Of a DNA stretch of 64,000 bases, positions 13,273-25,566 are shown piece by piece. The stretch is taken from positions 744,001 to 808,000 of the forward strand of contig JAFFSR010000315.1 of NCBI GenBank assembly GCA_017163975.1, in the 5' to 3' direction. The stretch comes from Anastatus disparis. Its lineage: Eukaryota > Arthropoda > Insecta > Hymenoptera > Eupelmidae. The position numbers were made by a program, and so were the translations under genes. Position 1 is the first letter of the stretch, and each line of letters opens with the position of its first letter. The notes beneath the pieces were generated by a model. The model saw nothing but the letters and a program-made list of their open reading frames with translations. It did no database searches and was not told where the DNA came from.

Positions 13273-13669
13273 TTGATGAACACGTCAATAATGCCAAGCG
13301 CACAACGCAAATGATTTAAGAATCTTTTAAATGGTCGTGTAGCTTAAATCAAGTATCCTTGACATTCCTCTGATACTTCGAGTCGGGTCCTCTTCAACGC
13401 TCAATCACTCTGTCCTCGTTATCGGGATTTCTCGCCACTCGTGGAGCACCTCCTGCTGGAGCACCACCATGGTTTTGCCCCCTCTGTCCCCTCGGTATTA
13501 AATTGCCGTCCTCGCGACCGCGATTAATGGCATGTAAAATAACATTCAGGTTAGGATGACGCCTATCAGGATAGTGCTCAGCATAGAAGCGAGATGCTTC
13601 TGCTGCATTCTGCTGGCACATCCCGTACATGATAATCATGTCGACGTATTCAGCACCCGTATATGCCAT
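13273..13669 (-). pseudogene. transposase exon 1: DUF4817 domain and helix-turn-helix
   Basis: The ATG at 13669-13667 opens a segment starting MAYTGAEYVDM, with the helical pattern and the later HYPDRRHPN stretch of DUF4817. A Gly/Arg/Pro-rich linker follows. Around 13403 the frame shifts; the continuing frame reads VEEDPTRSIRGMS and then a helix-turn-helix-like segment with a TAA and a TGA inside before the donor at 13272. An alternative upstream start (13705) adds 12 residues that do not look like the family. A stand-alone small gene is the alternative reading, but the shifted frame running straight into a splice donor argues for an exon. Confidence 0.68.
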
Positions 13670-13869
13670 TGTTAAAAAAACTTTTAAATAATTTACTACT
13701 GACACTGTTAGATACTAATACTGATAGAGACACGAAAAAAAGTTTCAAAATGCATAAAACAAAAAAACATCAACGTCAAAGGTATACATTGAAAAGTAAA
13801 AACAAAAGAACGACAGTGTCAAAAATCAAATTATTGTAGTTGTATAGTTGCCCTATAGGTTAATACGGG

Positions 13870-14615
13870 TTAATAGGAAACTTTCACACTAAATAAATAT
13901 AATAATAATAATAAATAAATTAATTAATTGATTAATTAAATGATTTTTCTAAAAAGATATTATTTACTTATATAAAAATATATATTATCTTATGAAAGAA
14001 TAATAATTTTTCATCTTTTATTTGTTAATAATTGTTAATTACTTAAGATTAATCAGTTGTATCATATTTTATTTTTATAAATGTTAAAAATGATACAAAT
14101 AAAAAAGTTTATGTTCATAATCATAATTTATTTATATGAAATTATTATATTACGTAGAAAGTAGCGTTGACACTTCATATCTTGAAATTCGTGGTTTTGT
14201 CTGTATATTTTTTATACAATCATGATATAAAAAATGGCAATTTTCTACAAAAATACAACAAAAATTCCAAAAGTTTCATAAAAAAAATTTTAGAAAATTT
14301 TAAAAAAATGCAAATGAAAACTTTTTTAGAGTACTTTAAAATATATTTTTTCAGATTTTCTTATATCATACTTTAAAAATAGTCTGAGCAAATATAAAAT
14401 TAAAAAAATTAATAAATAATGTTAATTTTCAAGTTACTTATTTAACACGGTAAAAAACTTAGAAAACAATTTTATACATCGATTTCGAAAGCTCTTGAGG
14501 AGTACTCTAAATCTTTTATTTTTTTAAATATTTGTACGACACTTTTTTTCAAGGATATTATCGGTTTTTCCAGACTTTATTTGATTACTGTTATCGAATT
14601 ATTGAGCGTTACTAT
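13870..14615. other. AT-rich spacer with a dispersed non-coding repeat
   Basis: About 14450-14610 resembles segments near 16235-16440 (inverse) and 19310-19460, each with a 'TTTTATACATCGATTT' or similar core and a 'TTTTTGAGCGGTA'-like end. I see a dispersed repeat family but no protein. Confidence 0.45.
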
Positions 14616-15256
14616 ATATTAAGCTAAATATAGCCTACTATATATAGCCTTTACTTTTCTCATTGAGGCCAATCATACACCAGGTTTTTTTTGTAAAAAT
14701 AGTTATTTTATTAGCATTATTTTAGTGTAATTATATTTTTATTTTTTACTTAAAAAATACGCGATCGTTTAAAGTAATCATCGAAATAGTATATTATTCA
14801 CCTAGGGAGTAAAAGCTAAAAATGTTTTAAATGATATGTTAATGTCATCAGAGCCGAACACGAGTATTCTACTCCCTGCCAGCGAATAGTAAAGTACCCA
14901 CAGTACCCTGCATAGGTAAAAGAATCATATAATCATTATGGGATATATATTAAGCTAAACATAGCCTTTACTTTTCTCATTGAGGCCAATCATACACCAG
15001 GTTTTTTTTGTAAAAATAGTTATTTTATTAGCATTATTTTAGTATAATTATATTTTTATTTTTTACTTAAAAAATACGCGATTGTTTGAAGTAATCATCG
15101 AAATAGTATATTATTCACCTAGGGAGTAAAAGCTAAAAATGTTTTAAATGATATGTTAATGTCATCAGAGCCAAACACGAGTATTCTACTCCCTGCCAGC
15201 GAATAGTAAAGTACCCACAGTACCCTGCATAGGTAAAAGAATCATATATTCATTAT
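14616..15256. repeat. recent 316-bp tandem duplication
   Basis: Two almost identical blocks, about 14616-14937 and 14945-15256, with corresponding points 316 bp apart (for example GCCTTTACTTTTCTCATTG at 14649 and 14965). Only scattered substitutions and one short AT insertion differ, so the duplication is young. Each copy contains the CACCTAGGGAGTAAAAGC segment also related to sequence near 10215. Confidence 0.85.
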
Positions 15257-15639
15257 GGGAGTAAATGAAAAATACCTTAAATAGTATGTTTGTCACCATC
15301 ACCTTCGGCTCAGATGACATTTACATACGATTTAAGACTTTTTTTCGTAATTACTCCTTATATGAATAATATATTGTTAAGATATTGTGGCGGCCTGGAT
15401 TAGATCTAATCGTTTCACGCCAAATTTCAAGATTATTTATTAATATTTTATAGATATTAATAAATTTTATAATAATGGGGCGAAGCTTCCCCGCTCCAAA
15501 AAGATAAATAATATTTCTTCAAATAAAAAAAAAATTAAACTTAAATTTTATGAAAATATACTAACTATTCAGATAAATCGAATTACACGAAAAACTGGTT
15601 TCTACAGAAAATATTAATAAAAAAAGCACCTATATTTTC

Positions 15640-15835
15640 GAGTAACTTGAGTTATTAGAGTAATTCATATTTTTTTGAGTAATTCGATTCATTCGAGTAC
15701 TCCGAGTAGCTCATATTTTTACGAGTAATTCGAGTAATAAATATTTTTTTAGAGTAACTCGATAAATTTGAGACACGAACTCGTAGAGTCGAGTAATTTA
15801 TTTGAGTTGTTCATAGAATCGAATACTCGCACTTA
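15640..15835. repeat. GAGTAATTCGAGT simple-repeat block
   Basis: Degenerate repeats of GAGTAA(T/C)TCGAG interrupted by AT-rich spacers. No coding content. Confidence 0.6.
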
Positions 15836-16830
15836 TAATTACTACATTTATTTTACGTTCGCTAAATTCATTTTCCGCATGCCAAATGTTCATGTGCCAT
15901 TAGAAAAAGTAAATTTCTTATAGGAAATAGGGAAAAAATCAACCATACTTGTGAGAAAACTACTTTTTTTGCTCTTGGGTAAAATAGAGCTATTTTAGCC
16001 CCTAAGAATAGACATCAAAAATTGAATTTAACGCCCTGAGTGTGAAAAAAAATATATATATTTCTGATTCAATTTCATACAAAAAATACATTTCAAACAT
16101 TTTCCGTAATTTTAATAATCGCAAGTATTTTTAATGAAACACATTACATTATGTAAAAATCAATAAATTATTTATTTACATATTGTAGAAAATGTCCTAA
16201 TACATGGCCTCCTCAAGAATAGTAAAACTCAAAAGTTACCATTCTTAAGGTGGTCATCTATTAAGACATTTACCATACCGCTCAAAAATTCGATACTACC
16301 GTGTAAAAGAAAGTCTTGTAACAATGATCGTATTACTGAAAACAATGTTGTAAAAAAATTCCAAAAAAAAGATTTTAAAGCACAATTTAAGAGCTTTAAA
16401 AATCGATGTATAAAATTAATTCCAAATTTTTTTACCATATAAAAAAATTGACGTAAAAATAAACATTATTTTCAGACATTTTTAATTTTAGATAAGCTCA
16501 GACAATTTTTTGAATGTGATATAAAAAAATCTAAAAAAAAAAGTACTGTAAAAAAGCTTACATTAGCATTTTATAAACATTTTCTACGCTGAGTTTCTGG
16601 GAAGTTATAAAGCTTTAAGGTTTGGGATCGTTTAATTGGCCGATTTTCTGCATAAAACATTAAAAATCCCGAACTTTAAAGCTTCATAACTGTACGGAAA
16701 CTTATTCTACAAAATATTTATTCATTTAGAAAATTGTTATTTCATTTTAGAAAGCTCTTCTAGGGTACTTTATTGTTTTTAGATATTTTTTATATCATAT
16801 TCGAAAAATTGTCTGAGCAAATATAAAATT
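15836..16830. other. non-coding spacer with dispersed repeat copies
   Basis: Contains an inverse-oriented copy of the dispersed repeat (16235-16440) and a second related copy around 16640-16830. No supported gene. Confidence 0.4.
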
Positions 16831-17296
16831 AAAAAAATTTTTTAACAAAAAACAAAATCGACTTCAAAAAAATGCACTAAACAGTTACAAATAATTTTTG
16901 ATCTTCATTAATTATACGCATACTACGCATCTAACTCAACACTTGTGTAGCAAACATTTTATAGATTATCTAATCATTTGTAAACAGCACAAGCAAATTA
17001 TATTTTTTTTTTAATTCACAAAAAAATATTTCCGAAGTCGGCGTCAAGTTGTTGAATCGTTCTGCACAGATGTAGGATTTGACGCCGACTTCGAAAATGT
17101 TTTTTTGTGAATTAAAAAAAAAATATAATTTGCTTGTGCTGTTTACAAATGATTAGATAATCTATAAAATGTTTGCTACACAAGTGTTGAGTTAGATGCG
17201 TAGTATGCGTATAATTATTGAAGATCAAAAATTATTTGTAACTGTTTAGTGCATTTTTTTGAAGTCGGTTTTGTTTTTTGTTAAAAAATTTTTTTT
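16831..17296. repeat. 466-bp near-perfect palindrome
   Basis: Arms 16831-17047 and 17079-17296 are inverse copies, including AAGTCGGCGTCAA against TTGACGCCGACTT at the tip, with a 31-nt loop. The outer ends carry AACAAAAAACAAAA(T/C)CGACTTC, the GTCGGTT-type end also seen near 19275. Probably a non-autonomous fold-back element. Confidence 0.75.
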
Positions 17297-17515
17297 TTAA
17301 ATTGTTTGTTTTTGTTAAAAAATTTTTATTTTCTATCTTCTAGTGAATCCCCTTACTAAAAACGCAAATATAGGTAGACCCACTAATTACATTAAACTTT
17401 CATTATTAATTCATAACGCATGCATTAGTACACCACCAAGCAATATATAGCAGGAAAAAAAAAGGCTCAACAGCACAGTGTCGTTATGTGTGCATGTATA
17501 CATATTCAAGCTCAG

Positions 17516-17616
<101 letters not shown>

Positions 17617-17769
17617 AACAAAACTCCCAGTTTTCTTAATTTGATAATTGGGTCATACAAACCGAATATTGGCCCAATAATTATAGGACACGTATGGGAC
17701 CTTCCTGCAGACATTCTCTATCAGATAAGAAAAAGTTTTTTCGAATCGGTTAAGAAATGACGGAGTTAT

Positions 17770-19210
17770 CCCTACTGAAAAAAACCAAGTGATTAATCAC
17801 TTGATTAATCACATGATTTTTCACTTGATTAATCACATGATTTTTCACCTGATAAATCACCTGATTTTATGACATGATTTTATAGGTGATTAATCACGTG
17901 AAAAATCATGTGATTAATCATATGAAAAATCATGTGTGAAAAATCATGTGATTAATCAAGTGAAAAATCATGTGATTAATCAAGTGAAAAATCAAGTGAA
18001 AAATCAAGTAAAATATCAAGTGATTAGTTAGATGAAAAATCAGGAGATGAATGAAATAGAAAATCAAGTGTCTAATTAGGTGATTAATCACTTAATTAAT
18101 CATGTGATTACACAATTAATAAACTAATTAGTCATGTCATTAATCGGGTAACCTACCTACATTTTTTTTGTGTTGCTGAAAATATTTGTAATGTAATAAT
18201 TTTATTTTTCAACTTTATTTGATGTCGCTGTATTTATGATATCATTGCGATGATAATTAACGATGAAGGTCGTTAGTGTTTTCGTGAACAAAGCACATGT
18301 AACATACATTGGTGCTACTAATAGACGTCCAGGACGAGATTACGAATCCATCGTTACATGTGCTTTGTTCACGAAAACATTAACGACCTTCATGTCATTA
18401 ATCGGATAACCTACCTACATTTTTTTTGTGTTGCTGAAAATATTTGTAATGTAATAATTTTATTTTTCAACTTTATTTGATGTCGCTGTATTTATGATAT
18501 CATTGCGATGATAATTAACGATGAAGGTTGTTAGTGTTTTCGTGAACAAAGCACATGTAACGTACATTGGTGCTACTAATAAACGTCCAGGACGAGATTA
18601 CGAATCCATCGTTACATGTGCTTTGTTCACGAAAACACTAACGACCTTCATATCATTAATCGGGTAACCTACCTACATTTTTTTTGTGTTGCTGAAAATA
18701 TTTGTAATGTAATAATTTTATTTTTCAACTTTATTTGATGTCGCTGTATTTATGATATCATTGCGATGATAATTAACGATGAAGGTCGTTAGTGTTTTCG
18801 TGAACAAAGCACATGTAACGTACATTGGTTACCCGATTAATGACATGACTAATTAGTTTATTAATTGTGTAATCACATGATTAATTAAGTGATTAATCAC
18901 CTAATTAGACACTTGATTTTCTATTTCATTCATCTCCTGATTTTTCATCTGACTAATCACTTGATATTTCACTTGATTAATCACATGATTTTTCATATGA
19001 TTAATCACATGATTTTTCACTTGATTAATCACATGATTTTTCACACATGATTTTTCATATGATTAATCACATGATTTTTCACGTGATTAATCACCTATAA
19101 AATCATGTCATAAAATCAGGTGATTTATCAGGTGAAAAATCATGTAATTAATCAAGTGAAAAATCATGTGATTAATCAAGTGATTAATCATTTGGTTTTT
19201 TTCAGTAGGG
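17770..19210. mobile_element. 1.44-kb fold-back element made of palindromic repeats
   Basis: The ends are CCCTACTGAAAAAAACCAA and its inverse, with AT on both outer sides, sharing the first 13 bases with the MITE at 12107. The arms (about 17786-18130 and 18845-19195) are tandem arrays of a ~22-bp unit alternating TGATTAATCA and TGATTTTTCA, inverted relative to each other. The centre is a 258-bp tandem repeat. There is no open frame. Single strands could fold at several scales (unit, arm and whole element). It must be moved in trans, if at all. Confidence 0.8.
18136..18826. repeat. 258-bp tandem repeat, 2.7 copies, each with a long hairpin
   Basis: Starts align at 18136, 18394 and 18652 (exact 258-bp spacing) with very few differences. 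In the two full copies a 39-nt stem (GAAGGTCGTTAGTGTTTTCG... at 18265-18303) is mirrored at 18352-18390 around a ~48-nt loop. The third copy is cut off where the right arm begins, so the block reads GTCATTAATCGGGTAACC at one end and its inverse at the other. Confidence 0.88.
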
Positions 19211-19310
19211 ATGAGGTAACAGACATAAAAAAAAAAAAAAAAATTCAGTCGAATTGAGAACCTCCTCCTTTTTTAAGTCGGTTAAAAAAGGGTTTTCCAA
19301 GTTACTATTT

Positions 19311-21015
19311 TTATACGATAAAAAACTTTGAAAATAATTCTATACATAAGTTCATGAAGAGAACTTGAAAATATTTTATTTTCTACAACACTTTTTCTAA
19401 GATATGATCATTTATTCCAGACATTTATTTATAATCGAATTTTTGAGCAGTATTGTTTTTTATTATAAAAACTATGTTGAAATAAACTAAAATTATATGT
19501 AAATTAATACGGAAAATTGTTTTAAAGCACTTATGTTTTTTTAAATCACGTAAAACTTTATATTCAATCAATAAATATACAACAAAATATTTACGTAAAA
19601 TTTAATATATCATATGATGAATTAATGAATTTTTTTTTTAATATTGCGTTTACATTTTATCTATATTTAATATTGACTGTTAATTAAAAACGTCTTACAA
19701 TAATAGTTCTAATTAAGCTTATATTGCCATCTATGGTTAAGAAGTAGGTATTCGCATTTGTAAACAATAGCAGAAACATAACCCGCATCTCTAGCAATCG
19801 AGTTAAATGTGTGACGTCGATCGCTGCGTAACTTTACACGTTCTATTCCGTTCCTTTGTGCAGAAAATCAATAATTTTTAAAACATTTAATGAAATATTA
19901 ATTTTTAATAATTAATTTAAAATACTTAAAGCCTTACTATTGAAAAAAGATTATTTAATAAATCAAGTTCATATAATCGTCAATTGGAATATAAATTTAG
20001 TCAGCTTACAAAATTTTAAATGAAAATCAAGATTTGTATGATATCTCAAAAAATAGAGTTCCTATTATCAAAATACGAACTTTATGATAAAAACGACCTC
20101 ATTATTCAATTCCTATACCCCCAAAACCCTTAAATCATTATCTCAATAAATTTATAATTAAAATAATAAAAATTAAGCCACTATTTCTGCATGGTCACCC
20201 AACAAAAGATTCGACCAAATCTAGATTCAAAAGAAATGATTATTGAATCATTAAATGCTCATACGATTAATACTTTCATGATTATTAAATTATAAATAAT
20301 TCTCTTAGAAAGACTATTTTCTCATAACTATTTGAAAATTAGATTATTATTAACATAAATAATTATACCGATATCTGCAAATATTTAAAACTCGATAAAT
20401 ATTTACATTTCAAATATTTTTATTATTTTACATCTATTTGCTGTACTGTTTATAATCAGAATTTTAATACTGATAAATTTCAATATTAAATCATTGTTTA
20501 TAACTGAATAGTAACTAATAAATTATTAATTAATACTCAATCGTTATGTTATTGAATTATTATTTATAAAATAATTTATTTAATTAATAATTTCAAAATG
20601 ATTATTTAATTATTATACCATTTATTATGTTTCATTATTAAATAAAACAACAAATATTATCGACATTATAAGACTAACATTGTCATCTATCATTTAAAGT
20701 CATGTACTTCGAATGTAAACATTAGCAGTATAGTCATAGTCAAACCCAGTTGGGTTATGTGTCAATATGATAAACAAATGATAAACTACATCGTGGTTAA
20801 CGGGGCGAAACGGAACGCACTTGTTGATATTTTCGAACATTCCCAATCGCGCTCTCTGATTGGCTGAAAAAGCGTAACTTTAAAGTGTCGTAGTTTGAAA
20901 ACTATAAGAGATGAAAAAAAAAATTACAATATAAACTTTGTTCAGAATCATCTACTCTATCACCCTGTCGCGGGAAATACAGTAGTTTAAAATCACCGTG
21001 TATATATATATATAT
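19311..21015. other. AT-rich non-coding stretch
   Basis: No supported gene. It holds a copy of the dispersed repeat (19310-19460) and long AT-rich simple sequence; 20760-20900 is slightly less AT-rich but has no motif I can name. Confidence 0.45.
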
Positions 21016-21464
21016 TGCAACGATTATTCATAATCGTGCAGACAGGATATTTAAATCTCCCGTCACGGTAGTAACAGGCTCAACCGCCAGGTGCCGTCAG
21101 TTTTTGCTGCTCCCGCAAGAGGAACAGCGAGCTCGAGAAGATATAAAAGCCAAGGCTCAACGAAGAGTCAAGGCATTGGGTACTGTGCTCTCCCTCTCTC
21201 TTAGCCGAGTGCGCTCGCTGGCCTAGAGAGAGAAAGCAGTATACAGTACTGGCTTTCTTATATAGGGCTCCCACGCCTTATAAGAAAAGCTACTCTCTCG
21301 CTCGCTCTAATGTGACAAACCATTAGAAGCAAGTCGAGCCGCAATTAATCTTTGCCGAGTGCGCTCGCTGGCTTAGACGAAATGCGACCGAGAGAACCGC
21401 CATTGCACTTCCGTACCGCCGTACCGACCGTGCTGTATATATTAGATTAGTTTAACGTAAAATC

Positions 21465-22596
21465 CGAGGGGTTATCCACCTAAAAAAATAGTGCTTGATT
21501 GATTGCATAATTCAATCGAATTCACTGCGATTTCATTGTGATTTCCTAGAAATAAAAAAATTCTCGATTTCAGTGATTGCTTCTGATTTAAAATTTTATA
21601 AAGAAATCGATTTCAAGCAAATATTTTAAAATTATATAAAAGATAATTTTAATTACATTCACATTATTTAAAATAATTTGATTACATTTGAATTTATAAA
21701 TTGTATGTTTGCATGAAAATAAAACTAATTAAATACACATATTTAGAAACTGAGTTTATAGGTATCTTCAAATGACTTTATGATACAATATAATCACCCA
21801 TAGGTAATATTATCGAAGGTTTTAAAAGTCCATTTCTTAGTTTTGTTCCTATATGTATTGTATCTTGTACAAAAATAACATCTGAATCCATCTCAATATT
21901 AATATTCATATTGATATTATTTATTTTACAACCTAATTTCGATTCAATTTGCATGGCTTTTAATAGTTGTGGATCACCATCCGATGAAATACCAAGCACA
22001 GTTATATTTTCTTCTTTAAAACATTTTATTAAATATTTCCACCTTTTTGTAATGTGATCAAAGGTGAATTTATTATTTGTACCAAATATAGACAAGCAGA
22101 AGTATGAAGCGTTAATTTGAAGTGGCTGAGCCATTATCACATAAGCCAGACTAGATCTTTCACCATTTTCAAAAGCGTTTACATTTTAATTATGTAATTT
22201 ATGAATAGAAAATAAATAATCTTACCTTTATAACAGAGCTGCTCTGAATCTTCCCTCTTTTGATTATACACGATATTCACGTGTGAAACGTACGATGAAT
22301 AAAAACTAAATGACTTTTTCTCTTGTTTCAACCAGCTCAAGCCGGCTCAAGCTAATACTTTTCCGAGAATCCTAAAGGAATTCCGGATCATAGTCCTTAT
22401 TTTTGCTTGTCAAAATAAACACCGATGCTTGTATATTTTGAAGCGATTTCGCGATTTCATTTCATTTAAGTGATTTCACCGATTTCATTTCATCAAATCA
22501 GTAGAAATAATTTTACCAAATTTCGCGATTTCAAGTATATTGAAATCGATTTCCTACATAAGTGCTTGCTTGATTTCATTAGTGAATGACCCCTCG
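21465..22596. mobile_element. 1.13-kb TIR transposon with 8-bp target duplication
   Basis: GTAAAATC occurs immediately outside both ends (21457-21464 and 22597-22604), and the ends CGAGGGGTTAT and ATGACCCCTCG are inverse of each other; the similarity reaches inward through CACTTATG/ATAGTGCTTG-like segments. An 8-bp duplication is used by hAT, P and several less-known superfamilies, and I cannot choose between them. The interior holds a minus-strand transposase fragment. The element landed in the LTR at 21016-23475. Confidence 0.82.
21778..22140 (-). pseudogene. transposase fragment of the 8-bp-TSD element
   Basis: A 120-aa open frame with ISSDGDPQLL and VQDTIHIGTKLRNGLL, a motif pair I recognise from animal DNA-transposon proteins without being able to name the superfamily. 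In those proteins it lies in the middle of a much longer transposase, so this is an internal remnant, cut at both ends. The Asp residues in SSDGD and QDT are candidates for catalytic acids (inference). Confidence 0.6.
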
Positions 22597-23472
22597 GTAA
22601 AATCAGATTGTATTAGTCCGTACCGCCGAGCCGCCGTACCGTCCGTTTGTGTAAATAGTAACTTTATTAATTCATTATTGATTAACATTTGATATTAAGG
22701 TTGATTTACACCGAACCCTTATATACCGCCGAGCCGCCGCGCCGACCTGTGTATAAGACTCTTTGTCTAAGATAAGTTCATAGTAACTTTAAGGTGTTTT
22801 TCCACCTATTATAACCGTAGTATTAAGTTAGTATTAAGGGTGCTTCCTACCCATTGCCGCCGCCGGAAAAAGGCAAGTCGGTATTACTCTATCCATGTGC
22901 ATCTGCCGCCCATTAGAGAATCGTAGGCCTTCAGCCACATTCCGTGTTACCGCATTAAGGGTATCGTCCACCCACTGTTGTTAGAATAATTTATTAATAC
23001 TATAATTATTATAACTTTGTTTGTTCATTAAAACCGTCCAGGCCGTTAACCGCCGTTAGTCTAATTCGACTTAATATTAAAGATAAAGTTTATTTCAATT
23101 ATTTTGATTTCATTTATTCCTGTCGCCGACAAAAGGCGCATAAGCCGTCAAGTGGCTTATAATAAATCCAATCTTTATTTCTTTGTATGACGCGTACATA
23201 AATTAGGTTAGTTATTTTGATTTATATAATTTAGGTTAGCTTATTACTTTTCATTATTATTGTTATACGTCGTTGTAAGATATGAGTTTCAGAGTACAAT
23301 AAAGCCCAGGTACTCCCTAGTATAAACAAACGTGCCACCCCGTTTACTATCCTTTATCTTTCCACCGTCCGTCCTAACCGACCTCCTGCCTCGAACCCTG
23401 GTCACTCACTGAAGCGTCTGGCAACAGGAGGTAAAGACGTAATATTTCCCACGCGCGGGAAATAAAAACGTT

Positions 23473-23475
<3 letters not shown>

Positions 23476-23541
<66 letters not shown>
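23476..23541. repeat. (AT)n microsatellite
   Basis: About 33 AT units immediately after the LTR end, probably the other half of the microsatellite the LTR integrated into. Confidence 0.95.
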
Positions 23542-23543
<2 letters not shown>

Positions 23544-24962
23544 TAGGGGTACCCCCATGCTCACTCTGCTCGCCAACCCCCAATACTTAATTCAATTTAC
23601 ATCAAGAAACATTAAATCATGTTAATAGTCCAGTAATTCTACGAAATTTCATGACTTAATTTATTACAGATATTTGAAGGTGGGAAATCATTGAGGGGGG
23701 TTAGTAGATGATAAATAAACAAAAAGATACAGCTAGATTTGCCCTATTTTTTTATAAACAACGATCAAAGTCTGAAAATAACGATGTTTTGCCCTATAAT
23801 TTTCAAATAACATTTTAGAGAAAAATGTTATAAATAAAAGTTATAGGCATTAAGAAGACCTAAAATTTCATTATTGGGTACGTGAAAATCGGCCAACAAC
23901 TTTTCCGGATGATTGCGAAAAACACTCATTTTTACACTGTTTTATGAATGTTAATAACTTTTATAATAATTGCTATAAGTGATTTATAATACATTGTCGG
24001 TGAGGCCATTATGGGTCTCTATAAGCATAAAAAATTTCAGCCCGATCCGTTTGATAGTTTATGAATAATTGCAATTGTTTATCCCAAAGAAGATTTATTT
24101 AAACAATCATAAGACAGAACATTGTGAATTTTCCGACATTTAACAAAGTGGAATGGATTCTTCAAAGTTTAAAGTATAAGTTAAGTCGAAGAAATTAATA
24201 ATTTATTTAAAAAATTATTGTTAAACAGTTAATGTAAAATTAGGCTATTTTTTTGCTTATAAATAAATGGAATAACTTTTTGGTTTTTTGTCATACGGAC
24301 TTCTAATTAGTCTCATTTGATAGCTATTTCAAAAACGCATTTTTAAAAAAAAAAGTATTTTCTACGATCAATACTAACGGAGATAACATTTTTTTTTCAA
24401 AAATTCATATCTCCGTAATTTATAAACATTAAGAGTTGAAATTTCAATGAAGACTTATATTTTTGAATGCAATAAATAGTTATATAATTAATGCCATGAA
24501 TATGATTTTCTACATCTTTAAAGTGATAGGTACATCTGCAAGATGGTCTTGGTGAGAGTGGCTTCAGCTTCGTTTTCCGCGCGGCAAGTATTAGGATATC
24601 GTTGCCTCGAGCGGGGACCGCGAAAAAAATGCAATATCTCGGCTTCTAGACGACGTAGAACCTTCTTTTTTTATAATCTAGAGTAACTCGAGAAAATATT
24701 AAGAATGGGCTTATTTTCAGCCCCCTGGAAAATTGGGAAATGCTGGAAAATCTTCAATTATGTAACCATATGAAAATTTTCAACATTAATACTTACATTT
24801 TCCTATTATTATAATTTCTTGTAGTGTTTTAAAGCTTTTAAATAATATATTTTCAATAATTTAAATATTTATTAATTAATAAAACGGCCTTTTCTTTGTA
24901 AATAATATTATGTTTTTCAATCAAACATAAAAATGACTGATTTTTTATGTTTTCTATATTAA

Positions 24963-25562
24963 TATTCTTTATATATGTATATTATTTTATTTATATTAAA
25001 TTATTATTCGATATTATTATTATTAAAACATGTATCACAATAAAACTATTATTTTTTAATTAAATATAAAAATGTTTTTTCTTTTTTTTTCTTTTATTAA
25101 TGTGTATTCTATTTGTATAACATGTGTTGTAAATGATACTAATTATTTTTAATGTGTTAATTTTAAATATTTACAGTCGTTTTCAAAATGAAATTGTAAT
25201 ATTAAATATATTTTTGTACAAAAAATGTTTAATAATTTTGTAATAAAATTTTTATATTTATTCAATTTCACATATTTTTTTATTATCAATTTCCTGTTAA
25301 TAATTTTATGCAAATATATTTAATATTACAATTTCATTTTGAAAACGACTGTAAATATTTAAAATTAACACATTAAAAATAATTAGTATCATTTACAACA
25401 CATGTTATACAAATAGAATACACATTAATAAAAGAAAAAAAAAGAAAAAACATTTTTATATTTAATTAAAAAATAATAGTTTTATTGTGATACATGTTTT
25501 AATAATAATAATATCGAATAATAATTTAATATAAATAAAATAATATACATATATAAAGAATA
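24963..25562. mobile_element. 600-bp TTAA-flanked palindromic MITE
   Basis: Ends TATTCTTTATATATG and inverse, with TTAA on both sides (24959-24962, 25563-25566). The two halves are near-perfect inverse copies around 25260. TTAA duplication is the hallmark of piggyBac- or Kolobok-type transposition. The right arm of the host palindrome shows the empty TTAA site. Confidence 0.88.
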
Positions 25563-25566
25563 TTAA

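Larger units (their letters stand above)
3694..13669 (-). pseudogene. DUF4817/DDE transposase gene, three exons, broken
   Basis: Three separated coding pieces fit together as one minus-strand transposase gene: exon 1 13669-13273 (DUF4817 start and helix-turn-helix), exon 2 5065-4820 (first DDE part), exon 3 4146-3694 (rest of the DDE domain and stop). Both junctions are GT-AG and phase 0: donor GTAAGT at 13272 with acceptor TTTTACAG before 5065, and donor GTAAGT at 4819 with acceptor ATTGCAG before 4146. Domain order is that of the intron-bearing mariner-like/DDE_3 transposases common in arthropods, which cut and paste their own DNA in the nucleus. Exon 1 carries a small frameshift near 13403 and two in-frame stops, so the copy cannot make a full protein. 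Intron 1 is 8.2 kb because other repeats landed in it. The exon set is visible; that all three belong to one copy is inference. I did not find the element's terminal inverted repeats. Confidence 0.72.
17630..19290. mobile_element. GTCGGTT-ended repeat, split by a fold-back element
   Basis: Sequence 17630-17769 (ending GACGGAGTTAT) resumes at 19211 (ATGAGGTAACAGACAT) and ends with a poly-A run followed by GAACCTCCTCC and AAGTCGGTTAAAA. The two parts join to a continuous non-coding repeat if the 17770-19210 element is removed. I recognise the end block as a widely dispersed insect repeat but cannot assign a class. Confidence 0.5.
21016..23475 (+). mobile_element. probable solo LTR (~1.3 kb without its insert)
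   Basis: Starts TGCAACG and ends CGTTACA, i.e. TG...CA termini with a short imperfect inverted match, and sits inside an AT microsatellite that supplies ATAT on both sides as a likely target duplication. It is much GC-richer than its surroundings, has a TATAAAAG box near 21145 and an AATAAA near 23300, as expected for LTR promoter and 3' processing signals. No gag or pol lies beside it. It is split by a DNA transposon at 21465-22596. A short 5' UTR-type region of another element is the alternative; the AT-rich flank weakens the target-duplication evidence. Confidence 0.6.

Noticed and set aside
17786..18130. CRISPR-like array of ~22-bp repeats
   Set aside because: No unique spacers; units are themselves palindromic and mirrored in the other arm; eukaryotic context.
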